Of a DNA stretch of 64,000 nt, positions 24,767-33,483 are shown piece by piece. Each line of letters opens with the position of its first letter. The first letter of the stretch is position 1. The notes under the pieces were generated by a model. That model made no database searches. It was not told the origin of the DNA and saw only the letters and a program-made list of their open reading frames with translations. The stretch lies in assembly GCA_026931325.1 (NCBI GenBank), contig JAIXLO010000126.1, positions 83,617-147,616 on the forward strand. Reading direction: 5' to 3'. The position numbers were made by a program, and so were the translations under genes. Source of the DNA: Chitinophagales bacterium. GTDB taxonomy: Bacteria; Bacteroidota; Bacteroidia; Chitinophagales; Chitinophagaceae.

Positions 24767-27628
24767 ATGTCAGAAAAGAAATTATTTTTATTAGATGCTT
24801 ATGCACTAATCTTTAGAGCATATTATGCTTTAATGCGTAACCCACGTATTACAAGCAATGGAAAAAATACAAATGCACAATTTGGTTTTACCAATACTTT
24901 AATAGAATTAATTAATAAAGAAAAACCAACACATATTGCTGTTTGTTTTGATGTTGGTGGTTCTGCAGATCGTGAAGCTGATTACGAAGATTATAAAGCT
25001 AATAGACAAGAAACTCCTGAAGATATTTTAGCAGCAGTACCTGATATAAAAAAAATTATTGAAGGCTTTAATATTCCAATAATAGGTGTTGAAGGTTATG
25101 AAGCTGATGATGTTATTGGCACACTTGCCTGGGAAGCCCATGATGCAGGTTATGAAGTATTTATGGTAACTCCAGATAAAGATTATGGACAATTAGTAAG
25201 AGATGGGATTTATATTTATAAACCAGCTTATCAAGGAAGTAATGTAGAAATTTTAGGACCAAAAGAAGTTTGTGAAAAATGGGATATTGAAAGGGTTGAT
25301 CAAGTAATTGATATTTTAGGATTAATGGGTGATGCTGTTGATAATATACCAGGAATAAAAGGTGTAGGAGAAAAAACAGCAGCAAAACTTTTAAAAGAAT
25401 ATGGCACACTTGAAAATGTTTTAGCAAATGCAGAAAATATAAAAGGTGCATTAGGAGAAAAAATAAAAGAAGGCAAAGAAGATGCTATGCTTAGTAAAAA
25501 GTTAGCAACTATTATTACCAAAGTTCCTGTTTCATTTCATGAAGAAGATTTCTCTTTAAAAGAAATGAATAAAGATGTTCTTAAAGAAATATTTAGTGAA
25601 TTAGAATTTAGAACTTTAGGTAAAAGAATTTTAGGAGAAGAAATTTTTATTGCTCCTAAAGAATTAAGCTCTCCATCGGTTCAAACAGATTTGTTTGGAA
25701 ATGTTGTTCAACCAATATCAGACAAAAAAAATATCAAACCAAAAAACACTTCATCTCAAGAAAAAAACATTGACGAAGAAGAAGAAATAATTTTTTCTTC
25801 AGAAATAAAAAATATTAATAACACACCCCACAATTATCATCTTATTCAAACAGAAAAAGAAATTGATGAGATGATAGAAAAATTAAAACACCAAAAAGAA
25901 ATTTGTTTTGATACAGAAACAACAGGCATTGATGCTAATAATGCAGAATTGGTTGGTTTAAGTTTTTCTTGTAAAGCACATGAAGCATATTATATTCCTT
26001 GCTCAACAGAGAAGGATAAAACACTTTCTATACTTCAAAAACTAAATAAACTTTTTGCTTCAGAATCTATTACTTGGATTGGACAAAACTTAAAATACGA
26101 TATGCTAATTTTAAAATGGTATGGTTTTGAGTTAAAAGGAAATGTGTATGATACTATGATAGCACATTATGTTGCAGAGCCAGAGGGTAAGAAAAATATG
26201 GATTTGTTAAGCATTTCTTTTTTAGGTTATAACCCTATACATATTGAAGACTTGATAGGTAAGAAAGGAAAAAGTCAGGGAAATATGAGAGATGTTGAAA
26301 TTGAAAAAATTAAAGATTATGCAGCAGAAGATGCAGATATTACTTTTCAATTAAAACAAGCTATTCATCCACTATTAAAAGAAAAAGAAGTTGAAAATGT
26401 TTTTTATGAAGTTGAAAATCCATTAGTAAAAGTTTTGGCTGATATGGAATTTGATGGAGTAAAAATTGATGAAGATTTTTTAAAAGATTATAGCAATGAA
26501 CTTGAAAGAGATGCAAAACAAGCAGAGCAAAATGTTTATCGACTTGCTGGTGTAAAATTTAATCTTGCCTCACCTAAACAATTAGGAGAAGTATTGTTTG
26601 ATAAATTAAAATTAGATAGCTCAGCTAAAAAAACAAAAACAGGTCAATACCAAACAGGCGAAGATGTTTTAACAAGTTTAGCAGCTAAGGGTCATAAAAT
26701 TGCAGATGAAATTTTAGTGTTTAGAGAACTTACCAAACTAAAATCAACTTATGCAGATGCTTTGCCTTTAATGATAAATAATAAAAGTGGTCGTGTACAC
26801 ACATCTTATGCTCAAACTGTAGTTGTTACAGGCAGGTTAAGTAGTAGTAATCCTAATTTGCAAAATATACCTATTCGTACCAACAGAGGAAAAGAAATTA
26901 GAAAAGCATTTATTCCAAGCAGTAAAAACAATGTTTTATTAAGTGCCGATTATTCTCAAATTGAATTAAGAATTGTAGCAGCAATTAGTGGAGATAAAAA
27001 TATGTGTGATGCTTTTTTTCATGGAAAAGATATTCATACAGCTACAGCAGCAAAAGTTTATAATGTAGATGAGGCAAGTGTTACAAAAGAAATGAGGTAC
27101 AAAGCAAAGAGTGTAAATTTTGGAATTATTTATGGGCAAGGGGCATTTGGTTTAGCAGATAATTTAGGAATTTCAAGAACAGAAGCAAAAGAAATTATTG
27201 ATAGTTATAAAAAAGAATTTTCGGGTATTCAAAAATATATGGATGATACAATTGCTTTTGCAAAAGCTAATGGTTATGTACAAACCATTATTGGAAGAAA
27301 AAGATGGTTAAGAGATATTAATTCAAGCAACTTTACAGTTCGTGGCTTTGCAGAAAGAAATGCTATTAACTCTCCTATTCAAGGAAGTGCAGCAGATATG
27401 ATAAAATTAGCCATGATAAAAATACATGCTGCAATAAAAAAAGAAAGACTTAAAAGCAAAATGATTTTGCAAGTACACGATGAATTGGTTTTTGATGCAT
27501 TGGAAAGTGAAATAGATATATTAAAGCCATTGATTTTAGAAAATATGAAAAATGCTTTATTGCTCCCAAACAATGTACCTGTTGAAGCAGAATTAGGCAT
27601 TGGAAAAAATTGGTTGGAAGCACATTAA
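24767..27628 (+). CDS. polA: DNA polymerase I
   Basis: Repair and Okazaki-fragment polymerase of 953 aa. All three domains look intact: an N-terminal 5'-3' exonuclease (DRE-DYEDYKANR, DDVIGTLA, helix-hairpin-helix DNIPGIKGVGEKTA); a 3'-5' proofreading exonuclease with CFDTETTG (D382, E384), which is degenerate in many PolI; and a polymerase with motif A DYSQIELRI (D728), motif B KAKSVNFGIIYGQGAFGLA and motif C QVHDELVFD (D905). It is convergent with the redox operon across a strong two-way hairpin. Confidence 0.98.
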   Translation: MSEKKLFLLDAYALIFRAYYALMRNPRITSNGKNTNAQFGFTNTLIELINKEKPTHIAVCFDVGGSADREADYEDYKANRQETPEDILAAVPDIKKIIEGFNIPIIGVEGYEADDVIGTLAWEAHDAGYEVFMVTPDKDYGQLVRDGIYIYKPAYQGSNVEILGPKEVCEKWDIERVDQVIDILGLMGDAVDNIPGIKGVGEKTAAKLLKEYGTLENVLANAENIKGALGEKIKEGKEDAMLSKKLATIITKVPVSFHEEDFSLKEMNKDVLKEIFSELEFRTLGKRILGEEIFIAPKELSSPSVQTDLFGNVVQPISDKKNIKPKNTSSQEKNIDEEEEIIFSSEIKNINNTPHNYHLIQTEKEIDEMIEKLKHQKEICFDTETTGIDANNAELVGLSFSCKAHEAYYIPCSTEKDKTLSILQKLNKLFASESITWIGQNLKYDMLILKWYGFELKGNVYDTMIAHYVAEPEGKKNMDLLSISFLGYNPIHIEDLIGKKGKSQGNMRDVEIEKIKDYAAEDADITFQLKQAIHPLLKEKEVENVFYEVENPLVKVLADMEFDGVKIDEDFLKDYSNELERDAKQAEQNVYRLAGVKFNLASPKQLGEVLFDKLKLDSSAKKTKTGQYQTGEDVLTSLAAKGHKIADEILVFRELTKLKSTYADALPLMINNKSGRVHTSYAQTVVVTGRLSSSNPNLQNIPIRTNRGKEIRKAFIPSSKNNVLLSADYSQIELRIVAAISGDKNMCDAFFHGKDIHTATAAKVYNVDEASVTKEMRYKAKSVNFGIIYGQGAFGLADNLGISRTEAKEIIDSYKKEFSGIQKYMDDTIAFAKANGYVQTIIGRKRWLRDINSSNFTVRGFAERNAINSPIQGSAADMIKLAMIKIHAAIKKERLKSKMILQVHDELVFDALESEIDILKPLILENMKNALLLPNNVPVEAELGIGKNWLEAH

Positions 27629-27681
27629 AATTATTTTTTGAATTTTTAAAATATCAAACAAAACAATTAATAAAAATAAAA

Positions 27682-27732
27682 CTGCACCTTAAGAATTACC
27701 CCTTATTAAAACTAGAGAATTCTTAGGTGCAG
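27682..27732. terminator. Bidirectional terminator between polA and the redox operon
   Basis: CTGCACC plus TTAAGAATT on the left pairs with AGAATTCTTAGGTGCAG on the right, with one bulged T, forming a stem of about 15 bp around an AT-rich loop. A-rich sequence precedes and follows it, so it can act on transcripts from either side. Confidence 0.7.
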
Positions 27733-27752
27733 TAAAAACTTTATAAAAAAAA

Positions 27753-28007
27753 TTAACTTACTTTATCAATTGAATCTAAAACCTTTCTAGCAAAAACATT
27801 AAGAGCTTCACTTTCTCTTAATCCTTCATTAACTAATTGATGAACTTCAATAGCACCACAAATATTAGTGATTAATTCTCCTATAACATTTAACTCATCT
27901 TCTTTAATACCTCTTGCTTCTGTAACAGATTCCAAAACATCTAATGTAGCAGATAATTTTTCTGGAGAAGATGTTTGATATAGTTGCCTAATTATTGACA
28001 ATTTCAT
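27753..28007 (-). CDS. Small conserved protein of the peroxiredoxin operon (DUF6952-like)
   Basis: 84 aa, all-helical by composition, no cysteine apart from C50 in ITNICGAIE. I believe it belongs to the Bacteroidota family DUF6952, which is found next to thioredoxin and peroxiredoxin genes; this assignment is from memory. The start overlaps the end of the thioredoxin gene by 20 bp, so the two are translationally linked. Conserved-looking text: LDVLESVTEARGIKEDELNVIGE. It has no known activity; context suggests an accessory role in peroxide handling. Confidence 0.75.
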   Translation of the reverse strand: MKLSIIRQLYQTSSPEKLSATLDVLESVTEARGIKEDELNVIGELITNICGAIEVHQLVNEGLRESEALNVFARKVLDSIDKVS

Positions 28008-28302
28008 AAAATAAATTATTTAATTCTTCAGTTTTATTCGTTTGGATTTGATTAATAAAACTTCCATTTACAAAAGAGGCAAATGTTGGTAAATTATCAA
28101 CCTTAGCTAACTTTCTTGATTCAGGCATTTTTTCTGCATCAACATAAATAAAAGTTACATCATCATTTTCAGATGCAAGCTTTTTAAACTTTGGTTTCAT
28201 AATTCTACAATTACCACACCAGCCTGCTCCATATTGTACCATTACTTTTTTTGAGTTTGATACAATACTTTGTAAATTATCTTCTGCTAATTCTATAAAC
28301 AT
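27988..28302 (-). CDS. Thioredoxin family protein with CGNC active site
   Basis: 104-aa thioredoxin fold with no signal peptide, so cytoplasmic. The active site is C29-G-N-C32 in GAGWCGNCRIMKPKF, instead of the classic CGPC; the cis-proline is in VDNLPTFASF. It lies between the peroxiredoxin (11 bp upstream) and the 84-aa protein (overlapping), in one operon. The obvious inference is that it reduces the peroxiredoxin encoded next to it. The CGNC motif should alter redox potential relative to CGPC. Confidence 0.93.
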   Translation of the reverse strand: MFIELAEDNLQSIVSNSKKVMVQYGAGWCGNCRIMKPKFKKLASENDDVTFIYVDAEKMPESRKLAKVDNLPTFASFVNGSFINQIQTNKTEELNNLFYEIVNN

Positions 28303-28313
28303 TTTTGTTGTTA

Positions 28314-28949
28314 TTAATTATTAGATAAATATTCTGCAACTCCTTTTCTATCAGCATGCATAGCTTGTTTTCCTTCTTCCCAATTTGCTGGACAAACTTC
28401 ACCATGTTGTTGAACGTGTGTATAAGCATCTATTAAACGAATATATTCATGAACATTTCTACCCAAAGGCATATCATTTACACTTTCGTGAAATATTTTT
28501 CCTGTTTCATCAATTAAATATGTAGCTCTATAGGTAACATTGTCACCAAGCATTTCATCATCATCTTCTGTTTCTCCTTCAATAAATTGTGTATCTATAA
28601 TATCCAATTCATCTGCTAATAATCTATGTGTATCTGCTAATAATGGATAAGTTATACCTTCTATACCTCCTTGATTTTTTGGAGTATTTAACCAGGCAAA
28701 ATGTACTTCTGCTGTATCGCAAGAAGCTCCAATAACTAATGTGTTTCTTTTTTCAAAATCTTTTAATGCAGCTTGAAAAGCATGTAACTCTGTTGGACAA
28801 ACGAAAGTGAAATCTTTTGGATACCAGAATAATAAAACTTTCTTCTTATTTTTTAAAGCTTCTTCTAAAACGTTTAATTTAAAAGTATCTCCTAATTCTG
28901 TAATTGCATTTATAGCAATATTGGGGAATTGTTTTCCTACTAATGACAT
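28314..28949 (-). CDS. 2-Cys peroxiredoxin (AhpC/TSA family)
   Basis: Thiol peroxidase reducing H2O2 and organic peroxides. Peroxidatic C51 lies in FWYPKDFTFVCPTELHAF, resolving C186 in GEVCPANW. The 211-aa length fits the AhpC-type subgroup. An insertion rich in acidic residues (EGETEDDDEM) precedes the dimer region. First gene of the prx-trx-84aa operon. No OxyR homologue or ahpF is adjacent, which makes the neighbouring thioredoxin the probable reductant. Confidence 0.95.
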   Translation of the reverse strand: MSLVGKQFPNIAINAITELGDTFKLNVLEEALKNKKKVLLFWYPKDFTFVCPTELHAFQAALKDFEKRNTLVIGASCDTAEVHFAWLNTPKNQGGIEGITYPLLADTHRLLADELDIIDTQFIEGETEDDDEMLGDNVTYRATYLIDETGKIFHESVNDMPLGRNVHEYIRLIDAYTHVQQHGEVCPANWEEGKQAMHADRKGVAEYLSNN

Positions 28950-28983
28950 AATATTTGATTTTTAAATGTAATAACTAATACTG

Positions 28984-28991
28984 CAAAGTTA
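28984..28991 (-). promoter_or_regulatory. Probable -7 element of the peroxiredoxin operon
   Basis: The minus strand reads TAACTTTG, an exact TAnnTTTG match, about 34 bp before the peroxiredoxin ATG. A TTG lies 15 bp upstream, a little closer than usual. Confidence 0.4.
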
Positions 28992-29108
28992 CTATAAGAT
29001 GCTATGCAATTTTATTGTTTTGTTTTATAGTTAATAGACAAAAACTATATATTATTTCTTTAACATTAAAATAAACTATTACTAATTAAAGAAGTAATGA
29101 CGTGTATT

Positions 29109-29615
29109 TTATTTTCTTTTATATATAGGAACAGTGCTGCAAGGCTCTCCATACATAATACTTTTAACTACAGGTTTTAGTTTAAAAGTAATAGCAGTAT
29201 AAGCTAATTCTGGAATAGTAATATCACCACAACCTTTTATTACAATTCTTTTATCTGTATAATCTTCGGGATTTATTTTTTCTATTCTTTGTAAAAGTAT
29301 TTGATTAATAATATTATTTTTATCTCCTGTTGACACATATTCAGCAAAAGGTTGTAAGTAAGATGCAACTAACATATAAGCCCAAACAGGAATAATAGCA
29401 TCAGTTGAGCAAGTAATTCCAACCATTTTATTTTTGTATTTACTCCAATCTACATTTTGTAAAGAAGCTCTAAAATCTTTTTCCTTTAAAATTAATTCCA
29501 TAAAAAGATAATCTTTCAAATCAAAAATTTCAATATCCTCTTTAGGATAAAAATCTTCTAAATCCAAAGTAATAATGCCACTTTCGGCAATTTTATTTAT
29601 TATAACATCATTCAT
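29109..29615 (-). CDS. DUF2480 family protein
   Basis: A 168-aa soluble protein with no signal peptide. I recognise DUF2480 from the start IINKIAESGIITLDLEDFYP, the phrase FDLKDYLFMELILKEKDFRASL and the GCGDITIPELAYTAITFKLKP motif. The family is a conserved Bacteroidota protein without a known role. Two cysteines (GITCSTDA, KGCGD) recur in the family as I remember it. It is upstream of the redox operon on the same strand, but 160 bp and a promoter separate them. A TATCTTTG -7 match ends 4 bp before the ATG. Confidence 0.83.
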   Translation of the reverse strand: MNDVIINKIAESGIITLDLEDFYPKEDIEIFDLKDYLFMELILKEKDFRASLQNVDWSKYKNKMVGITCSTDAIIPVWAYMLVASYLQPFAEYVSTGDKNNIINQILLQRIEKINPEDYTDKRIVIKGCGDITIPELAYTAITFKLKPVVKSIMYGEPCSTVPIYKRK

Positions 29616-29674
29616 AATACAAAGATATTCTTATGAAGAAGATAAAATTTTCGTTAGAAGTAAAAGAGCATTAA

Positions 29675-30469
29675 CTACTCTTTTAAAATGTCTCTGATGA
29701 AATTATGATATTCAACAAATTTTGGTAAATTATTATGTCCACCTCCTCGAATTTTTATTAAGGTAATTTTTGATGGGCTTAATGCTTGTAATTTTTCACT
29801 TTGACTAATAGGTATTAGCCAATCTTTTGTACCATGAATAATATAAGTGTGGCAATTAACTTTTCTTATCCATTTATCTGTTCTTAAGTGATATCTTAAA
29901 ATATATTTTACAGGCAATATTGGCAAAAACCTTTCTACCACTTTTTTAAAATTATAATAAGGAGAATCTAATATTAAATAACGTGGCTTATTATCACAGG
30001 CAATTTTTGTAGCAAAGCCACTACCCATACTTCTTCCATAAACTAATAAATGATATTCGGGATATTTCTTTTTAAGTTCATCATAAACAAACTGCATATC
30101 ATTTAGCATTTCTTTCTCACTTCTTTTTCCTGTGCTTTTTCCAAAACCTCTATAATCTACCAAAACTACATCATAATTATACCTATAAAAATCCATTGCA
30201 TATTTAGCCCAACCCTTTATGCTTCTTGTATTTCCATGAAAATATAAAATTAGGCCTGAGGGCTTTTCTCTGTAAAAATGTAATCCATTTATAGTTACCT
30301 CTGGTGCTATATTAAAAAATAATTCAGTAAAAGGGATGTTGTATTTAAAACGAAAATCTTGTTGTAATCGTTCTGGTTTAAAAATAAATTTCTCTTGTAA
30401 AAAATATATTAATACAGAAATAACAACGATGCCTCCTACAATATAGAAAATGATACTACCGATAACCAA
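29675..30469 (-). CDS. Membrane-anchored alpha/beta hydrolase
   Basis: 264 aa with an N-terminal membrane helix (about 5-24), then an alpha/beta-hydrolase fold with LILYFHGN (oxyanion region), nucleophile S147 in GRSMGSG, acid D216 in HGTKDWLIP and H245 in GGGHNNL. It resembles the YqkD/FrsA-like or ABHD17-like serine hydrolases often given no specific function. A clear paralogue with the same anchor and triad lies at 46.9 kb. Substrate unknown. Confidence 0.88.
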   Translation of the reverse strand: MVIGSIIFYIVGGIVVISVLIYFLQEKFIFKPERLQQDFRFKYNIPFTELFFNIAPEVTINGLHFYREKPSGLILYFHGNTRSIKGWAKYAMDFYRYNYDVVLVDYRGFGKSTGKRSEKEMLNDMQFVYDELKKKYPEYHLLVYGRSMGSGFATKIACDNKPRYLILDSPYYNFKKVVERFLPILPVKYILRYHLRTDKWIRKVNCHTYIIHGTKDWLIPISQSEKLQALSPSKITLIKIRGGGHNNLPKFVEYHNFIRDILKE

Positions 30470-30551
30470 AATATTTTAGAGTAATAAAGTTATATCAAAT
30501 ACAGCTATACTTTGTAAAAAGCATTTTTAAATCATTTTCTTTTTTGTTCAA

Positions 30552-30607
30552 AGAGTGTCTTAGCTTTGCACAAAAGCATAAAAAGAACACTCTGTAGAAA
30601 CGAAAAG
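30552..30607 (+). repeat. Dispersed palindromic repeat, copy A
   Basis: Outer arms AGAGTGT (30552-30558) and ACACTCT (30587-30593) are reverse complements and enclose an inner hairpin GCTTT-GCACA-AAAGC. The 43-nt core at 30563-30605 matches copy B (31313-31355) at 38 of 43 positions in the same orientation. Part of it recurs inverted at 39072-39102. Confidence 0.75.
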
Positions 30608-30701
30608 TTTTTATACTTTTAAAATATATACTAATATTGAGTAATTGTTTTACTCATTTTATTCGATTAAATAATACTAATAAGACTGAAGAAGTGAAGC
30701 T

Positions 30702-31256
30702 ATGAAAGATACTCAAATTTATTTTTTGATAAAAGACATTAAAAGACTAATTGGGAAGAAGAAACTTAGAGTATTTTTAATAGTGTTTAATAAAGCGTTT
30801 TGGGGTATTTTTATCTATAGAATAGAAAGGTTCTTTTTCATTTGTTTTGGAAAAGCATACAAAATAATTCGAATACCATTTTTACCTATTATCTCAATTT
30901 TTTATTGGTTTACTAATATTGAAATTCATTATGAGGCTGATATTAAAGGTGGAATATCTATTTTACATCCCTCATTAGGAGTTGTAATAAGTGGTAAATC
31001 AAAAATTGGAAAAAATATAACACTTGTAGGAGGCAATTGTATCGGTTATCAATCAAAAAATAAAACTACTCAATCAAGTTTTATATTAGGAGATAATCTT
31101 ACACTGGGTGCAAATTCAACAATAATAGGCCCAATTAATTTAGGAGATAATATAACTATTGGAGCCAATGCTTGTGTTGTAAATAGTTTTACAGAATCTT
31201 ATTTAATTCTTGTAGGAGTTCCTGCAAAAAGTGTTAGAAATGCTAATCACATCTAA
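30702..31256 (+). CDS. Hexapeptide-repeat acyltransferase, serine acetyltransferase-like
   Basis: 184 aa. The C-terminal half is a left-handed parallel beta-helix of hexapeptide repeats (from about residue 90: GGISILHPSLGVVISGKSKIGKN through IGANACVVNSF), ending VGVPAKSVRNA, as in LbH_SAT enzymes. The N-terminal half has a hydrophobic stretch (IIRIPFLPIISIFYWF) and lacks the normal CysE helical domain, so it is more likely an O-acetyltransferase of polysaccharide or serine-like substrates than housekeeping CysE. The gene is isolated and bracketed by repeat copies A and B, which suggests an accessory cassette (inference). Confidence 0.82.
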   Translation: MKDTQIYFLIKDIKRLIGKKKLRVFLIVFNKAFWGIFIYRIERFFFICFGKAYKIIRIPFLPIISIFYWFTNIEIHYEADIKGGISILHPSLGVVISGKSKIGKNITLVGGNCIGYQSKNKTTQSSFILGDNLTLGANSTIIGPINLGDNITIGANACVVNSFTESYLILVGVPAKSVRNANHI

Positions 31257-31840
31257 AACACTAATTAAGTAACTGTTAAAGCTCTTAGCTTCCGAAGAGT
31301 CTCCCTTACATTGCTTTGCACAAAAGCCTGAAAAGAACACTCTATAAAGACGAAATAATAATTACAAAAATGATATAGAAGATAAAATTGCTGACAGCTT
31401 TTAGATTTAAAAAATTGAAACATTTAAAATAAAAAATCCTTTTACCAAAATGGTATTTTTTTCTAAAAAAAATATTTAAATAAGCAAAAATTCAATCAAA
31501 AAACAGCCCCCTTAGTTACGACTTATTTTGCATATTTTAACAAATTTCTGTAAAAAATCTTTCTGCACATTTTTTGTGTATAAAACACAAATTTTTACTA
31601 ATAACTTTTGTATATTGTGAAAAAGTACAGAGTAAGTGTGAAATAAATAAGTTTTTCCCTGAATTAAAATGTTAATTAGTGTGCAATAAAAACTCTTTGA
31701 AAAAATTTTTTACTACTCATTTTCTGTACCATATTCGCTTTACAATCTTGTTTTAGAAAAATTTTTAAAAAATTTCTTTAACTAAGAAAGAGCTATATAA
31801 AAGAACAATTACTAACCACTTTAAGATATTATAACTAACG
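31257..31840. other. 584-bp intergenic region upstream of dnaB
   Basis: Holds repeat copy B near its left end. A 7-bp hairpin TTTGTGT/ACACAAA (31573-31591), followed by five T, could end rightward transcripts weakly. The rest is AT-rich and contains the dnaB promoter, which I could not place with confidence (TAACTTTTG near 31602 has one extra base relative to the consensus). No coding region is supported. Confidence 0.6.
31296..31356 (+). repeat. Dispersed palindromic repeat, copy B
   Basis: Same orientation as copy A. It has AGAGT and ACACTCT arms and an inner GCTTT-GCACA-AAAGC hairpin. The core 31313-31355 differs from copy A at five positions. It lies 40 bp after the acyltransferase stop. 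Confidence 0.75.
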
Positions 31841-33400
31841 ATGGAAATCATAGGAAACCTTGGACGAGAAAATAAAAAAAGAAGAAAGAGTTCCATAGAT
31901 TTAAACACTATGGTTTATGGTAAAATTCCACCTCAAGCAAGAGAATTAGAAGAAGCTGTTTTAGGTGCAATAATGCTTGAGAAAAGTGCATTTGATTCTG
32001 TAAAAGATGTAAACCTAAAACCAGAATGTTTTTATGTAGAAGCTCATCAACTTATTTTTAAAGCAATGCAGGATATGCAACAACAAAGCATTCCTATTGA
32101 TATTTTAACAGTTGTTGAAGAACTAAAGAGAAAAGAACAATTAGATATTGTAGGTGGACCTTATTTTATAACTAAACTTACCAATACAGTTGTTAGCACA
32201 GCTAATATTGAAGCACATGCAAGAATTATTTTACAAAAATTTATTCAAAGAGAATTGATAAGAATAAGTGGTGAAATTATTGGAGATGCTTATGAAGATA
32301 GTACTGATGTTTTTGATTTATTAGATGACAGCGAAAAGAAAATGTTTGACATCACCAATAATTATTTAAAGAAGAATTTTGAAGATATAGGAACTGTTTT
32401 AGCAACTACTATAAATCGTATTGATAATTTAAGAACTAAAAATGATACAATAAGTGGTGTAACAAGTGGCTTTACATCTTTAGATAATGTAACTTATGGA
32501 TGGCAACCTACTGACTTAATTATTTTAGCAGCAAGGCCAGCAATGGGTAAAACAGCTTTTGCATTAAACCTTGCACGTAATGCAGCATTAAATCCTGTAA
32601 AGCCTGTACCAGTTGGTTTTTTTAGCCTTGAAATGAGTGCTGGTCAATTGGTACAACGTATTCTAAGTGCAGAAAGTGAAATTGAATTAAGAAAAATTTC
32701 AAGAGGAGAATTAGATGATAATGAATATAAACAATTACATGAAAAAGGGATTAAACGTTTAGAAACTGCTCCATTATATATTGATGACACTGCAGCTTTG
32801 AACATATTTGAATTTAGAGCAAAAGCAAGAAGATTAGTAAACAAATACAATGTAGGACTAATTATAATTGATTATTTACAATTAATGAGTAGTACTGGAG
32901 AAAATAGAAATACAAATAGAGAGCAAGAAATTTCAACTATATCAAGAAACTTAAAAGCTTTAGCCAAAGAACTTAATATTCCAATTATAGCATTATCTCA
33001 ATTAAGTCGTGCTGTTGAAAGTAGAAAAGAAAGTAAGATGCCTCAATTGAGTGATTTAAGAGAATCTGGTGCAATAGAGCAAGATGCTGATATGGTTATG
33101 TTTATTTATAGAAGTGAATATTATGGTGTAACACAAGATCCTTTAGGAGAATCAAATAAAGATTTAACAGAATTAAAAATAGCTAAACATCGTAATGGTA
33201 GTTTAGACACAATTAAGTTAAAAGCCAATCTTTCAATTCAAAAATTTGAAGTATGGAATGAAATACATACTCCTTTTAAACCTTTAGGCTCTTCTGCAAA
33301 TATTTCTAATCAAGAAGGAGGCCGTTTCTTTATTCAAAATAGTAAAATGAATGATGAAAATTTTGATGCAGGATATGATAACGATAAGCCTTTTGAATAA
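31841..33400 (+). CDS. dnaB: Replicative DNA helicase DnaB
   Basis: Hexameric fork helicase, 519 aa. The N-terminal domain starts with IPPQARELEEAVLGAIMLE (about 29-48), then a linker, and a RecA-like domain from about 200 with P-loop ARPAMGKT (231-238), IIIDYLQLM (Walker B) and SQLSRAVESR. The last 40 residues are a basic/acidic tail specific to the lineage. There is no intein. An AT-only hairpin (33400-33422, 10-bp arms) overlaps its stop codon. The operon status is single gene. Confidence 0.97.
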   Translation: MEIIGNLGRENKKRRKSSIDLNTMVYGKIPPQARELEEAVLGAIMLEKSAFDSVKDVNLKPECFYVEAHQLIFKAMQDMQQQSIPIDILTVVEELKRKEQLDIVGGPYFITKLTNTVVSTANIEAHARIILQKFIQRELIRISGEIIGDAYEDSTDVFDLLDDSEKKMFDITNNYLKKNFEDIGTVLATTINRIDNLRTKNDTISGVTSGFTSLDNVTYGWQPTDLIILAARPAMGKTAFALNLARNAALNPVKPVPVGFFSLEMSAGQLVQRILSAESEIELRKISRGELDDNEYKQLHEKGIKRLETAPLYIDDTAALNIFEFRAKARRLVNKYNVGLIIIDYLQLMSSTGENRNTNREQEISTISRNLKALAKELNIPIIALSQLSRAVESRKESKMPQLSDLRESGAIEQDADMVMFIYRSEYYGVTQDPLGESNKDLTELKIAKHRNGSLDTIKLKANLSIQKFEVWNEIHTPFKPLGSSANISNQEGGRFFIQNSKMNDENFDAGYDNDKPFE

Positions 33401-33422
33401 TTTGTTATTATTAATAACAAAT
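33400..33422 (+). other. AT-only palindrome at the dnaB stop codon
   Basis: ATTTGTTATT (33400-33409) and AATAACAAAT (33413-33422) are perfect reverse complements around a 3-nt centre. No immediate T tract follows, so terminator function is doubtful. Confidence 0.45.
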
Positions 33423-33483
33423 AAGTAGTGTTATTTGAGTTTTCTTTTTTAAGAAAGCAAGAGAAAAAATTTTATCTAAAATT

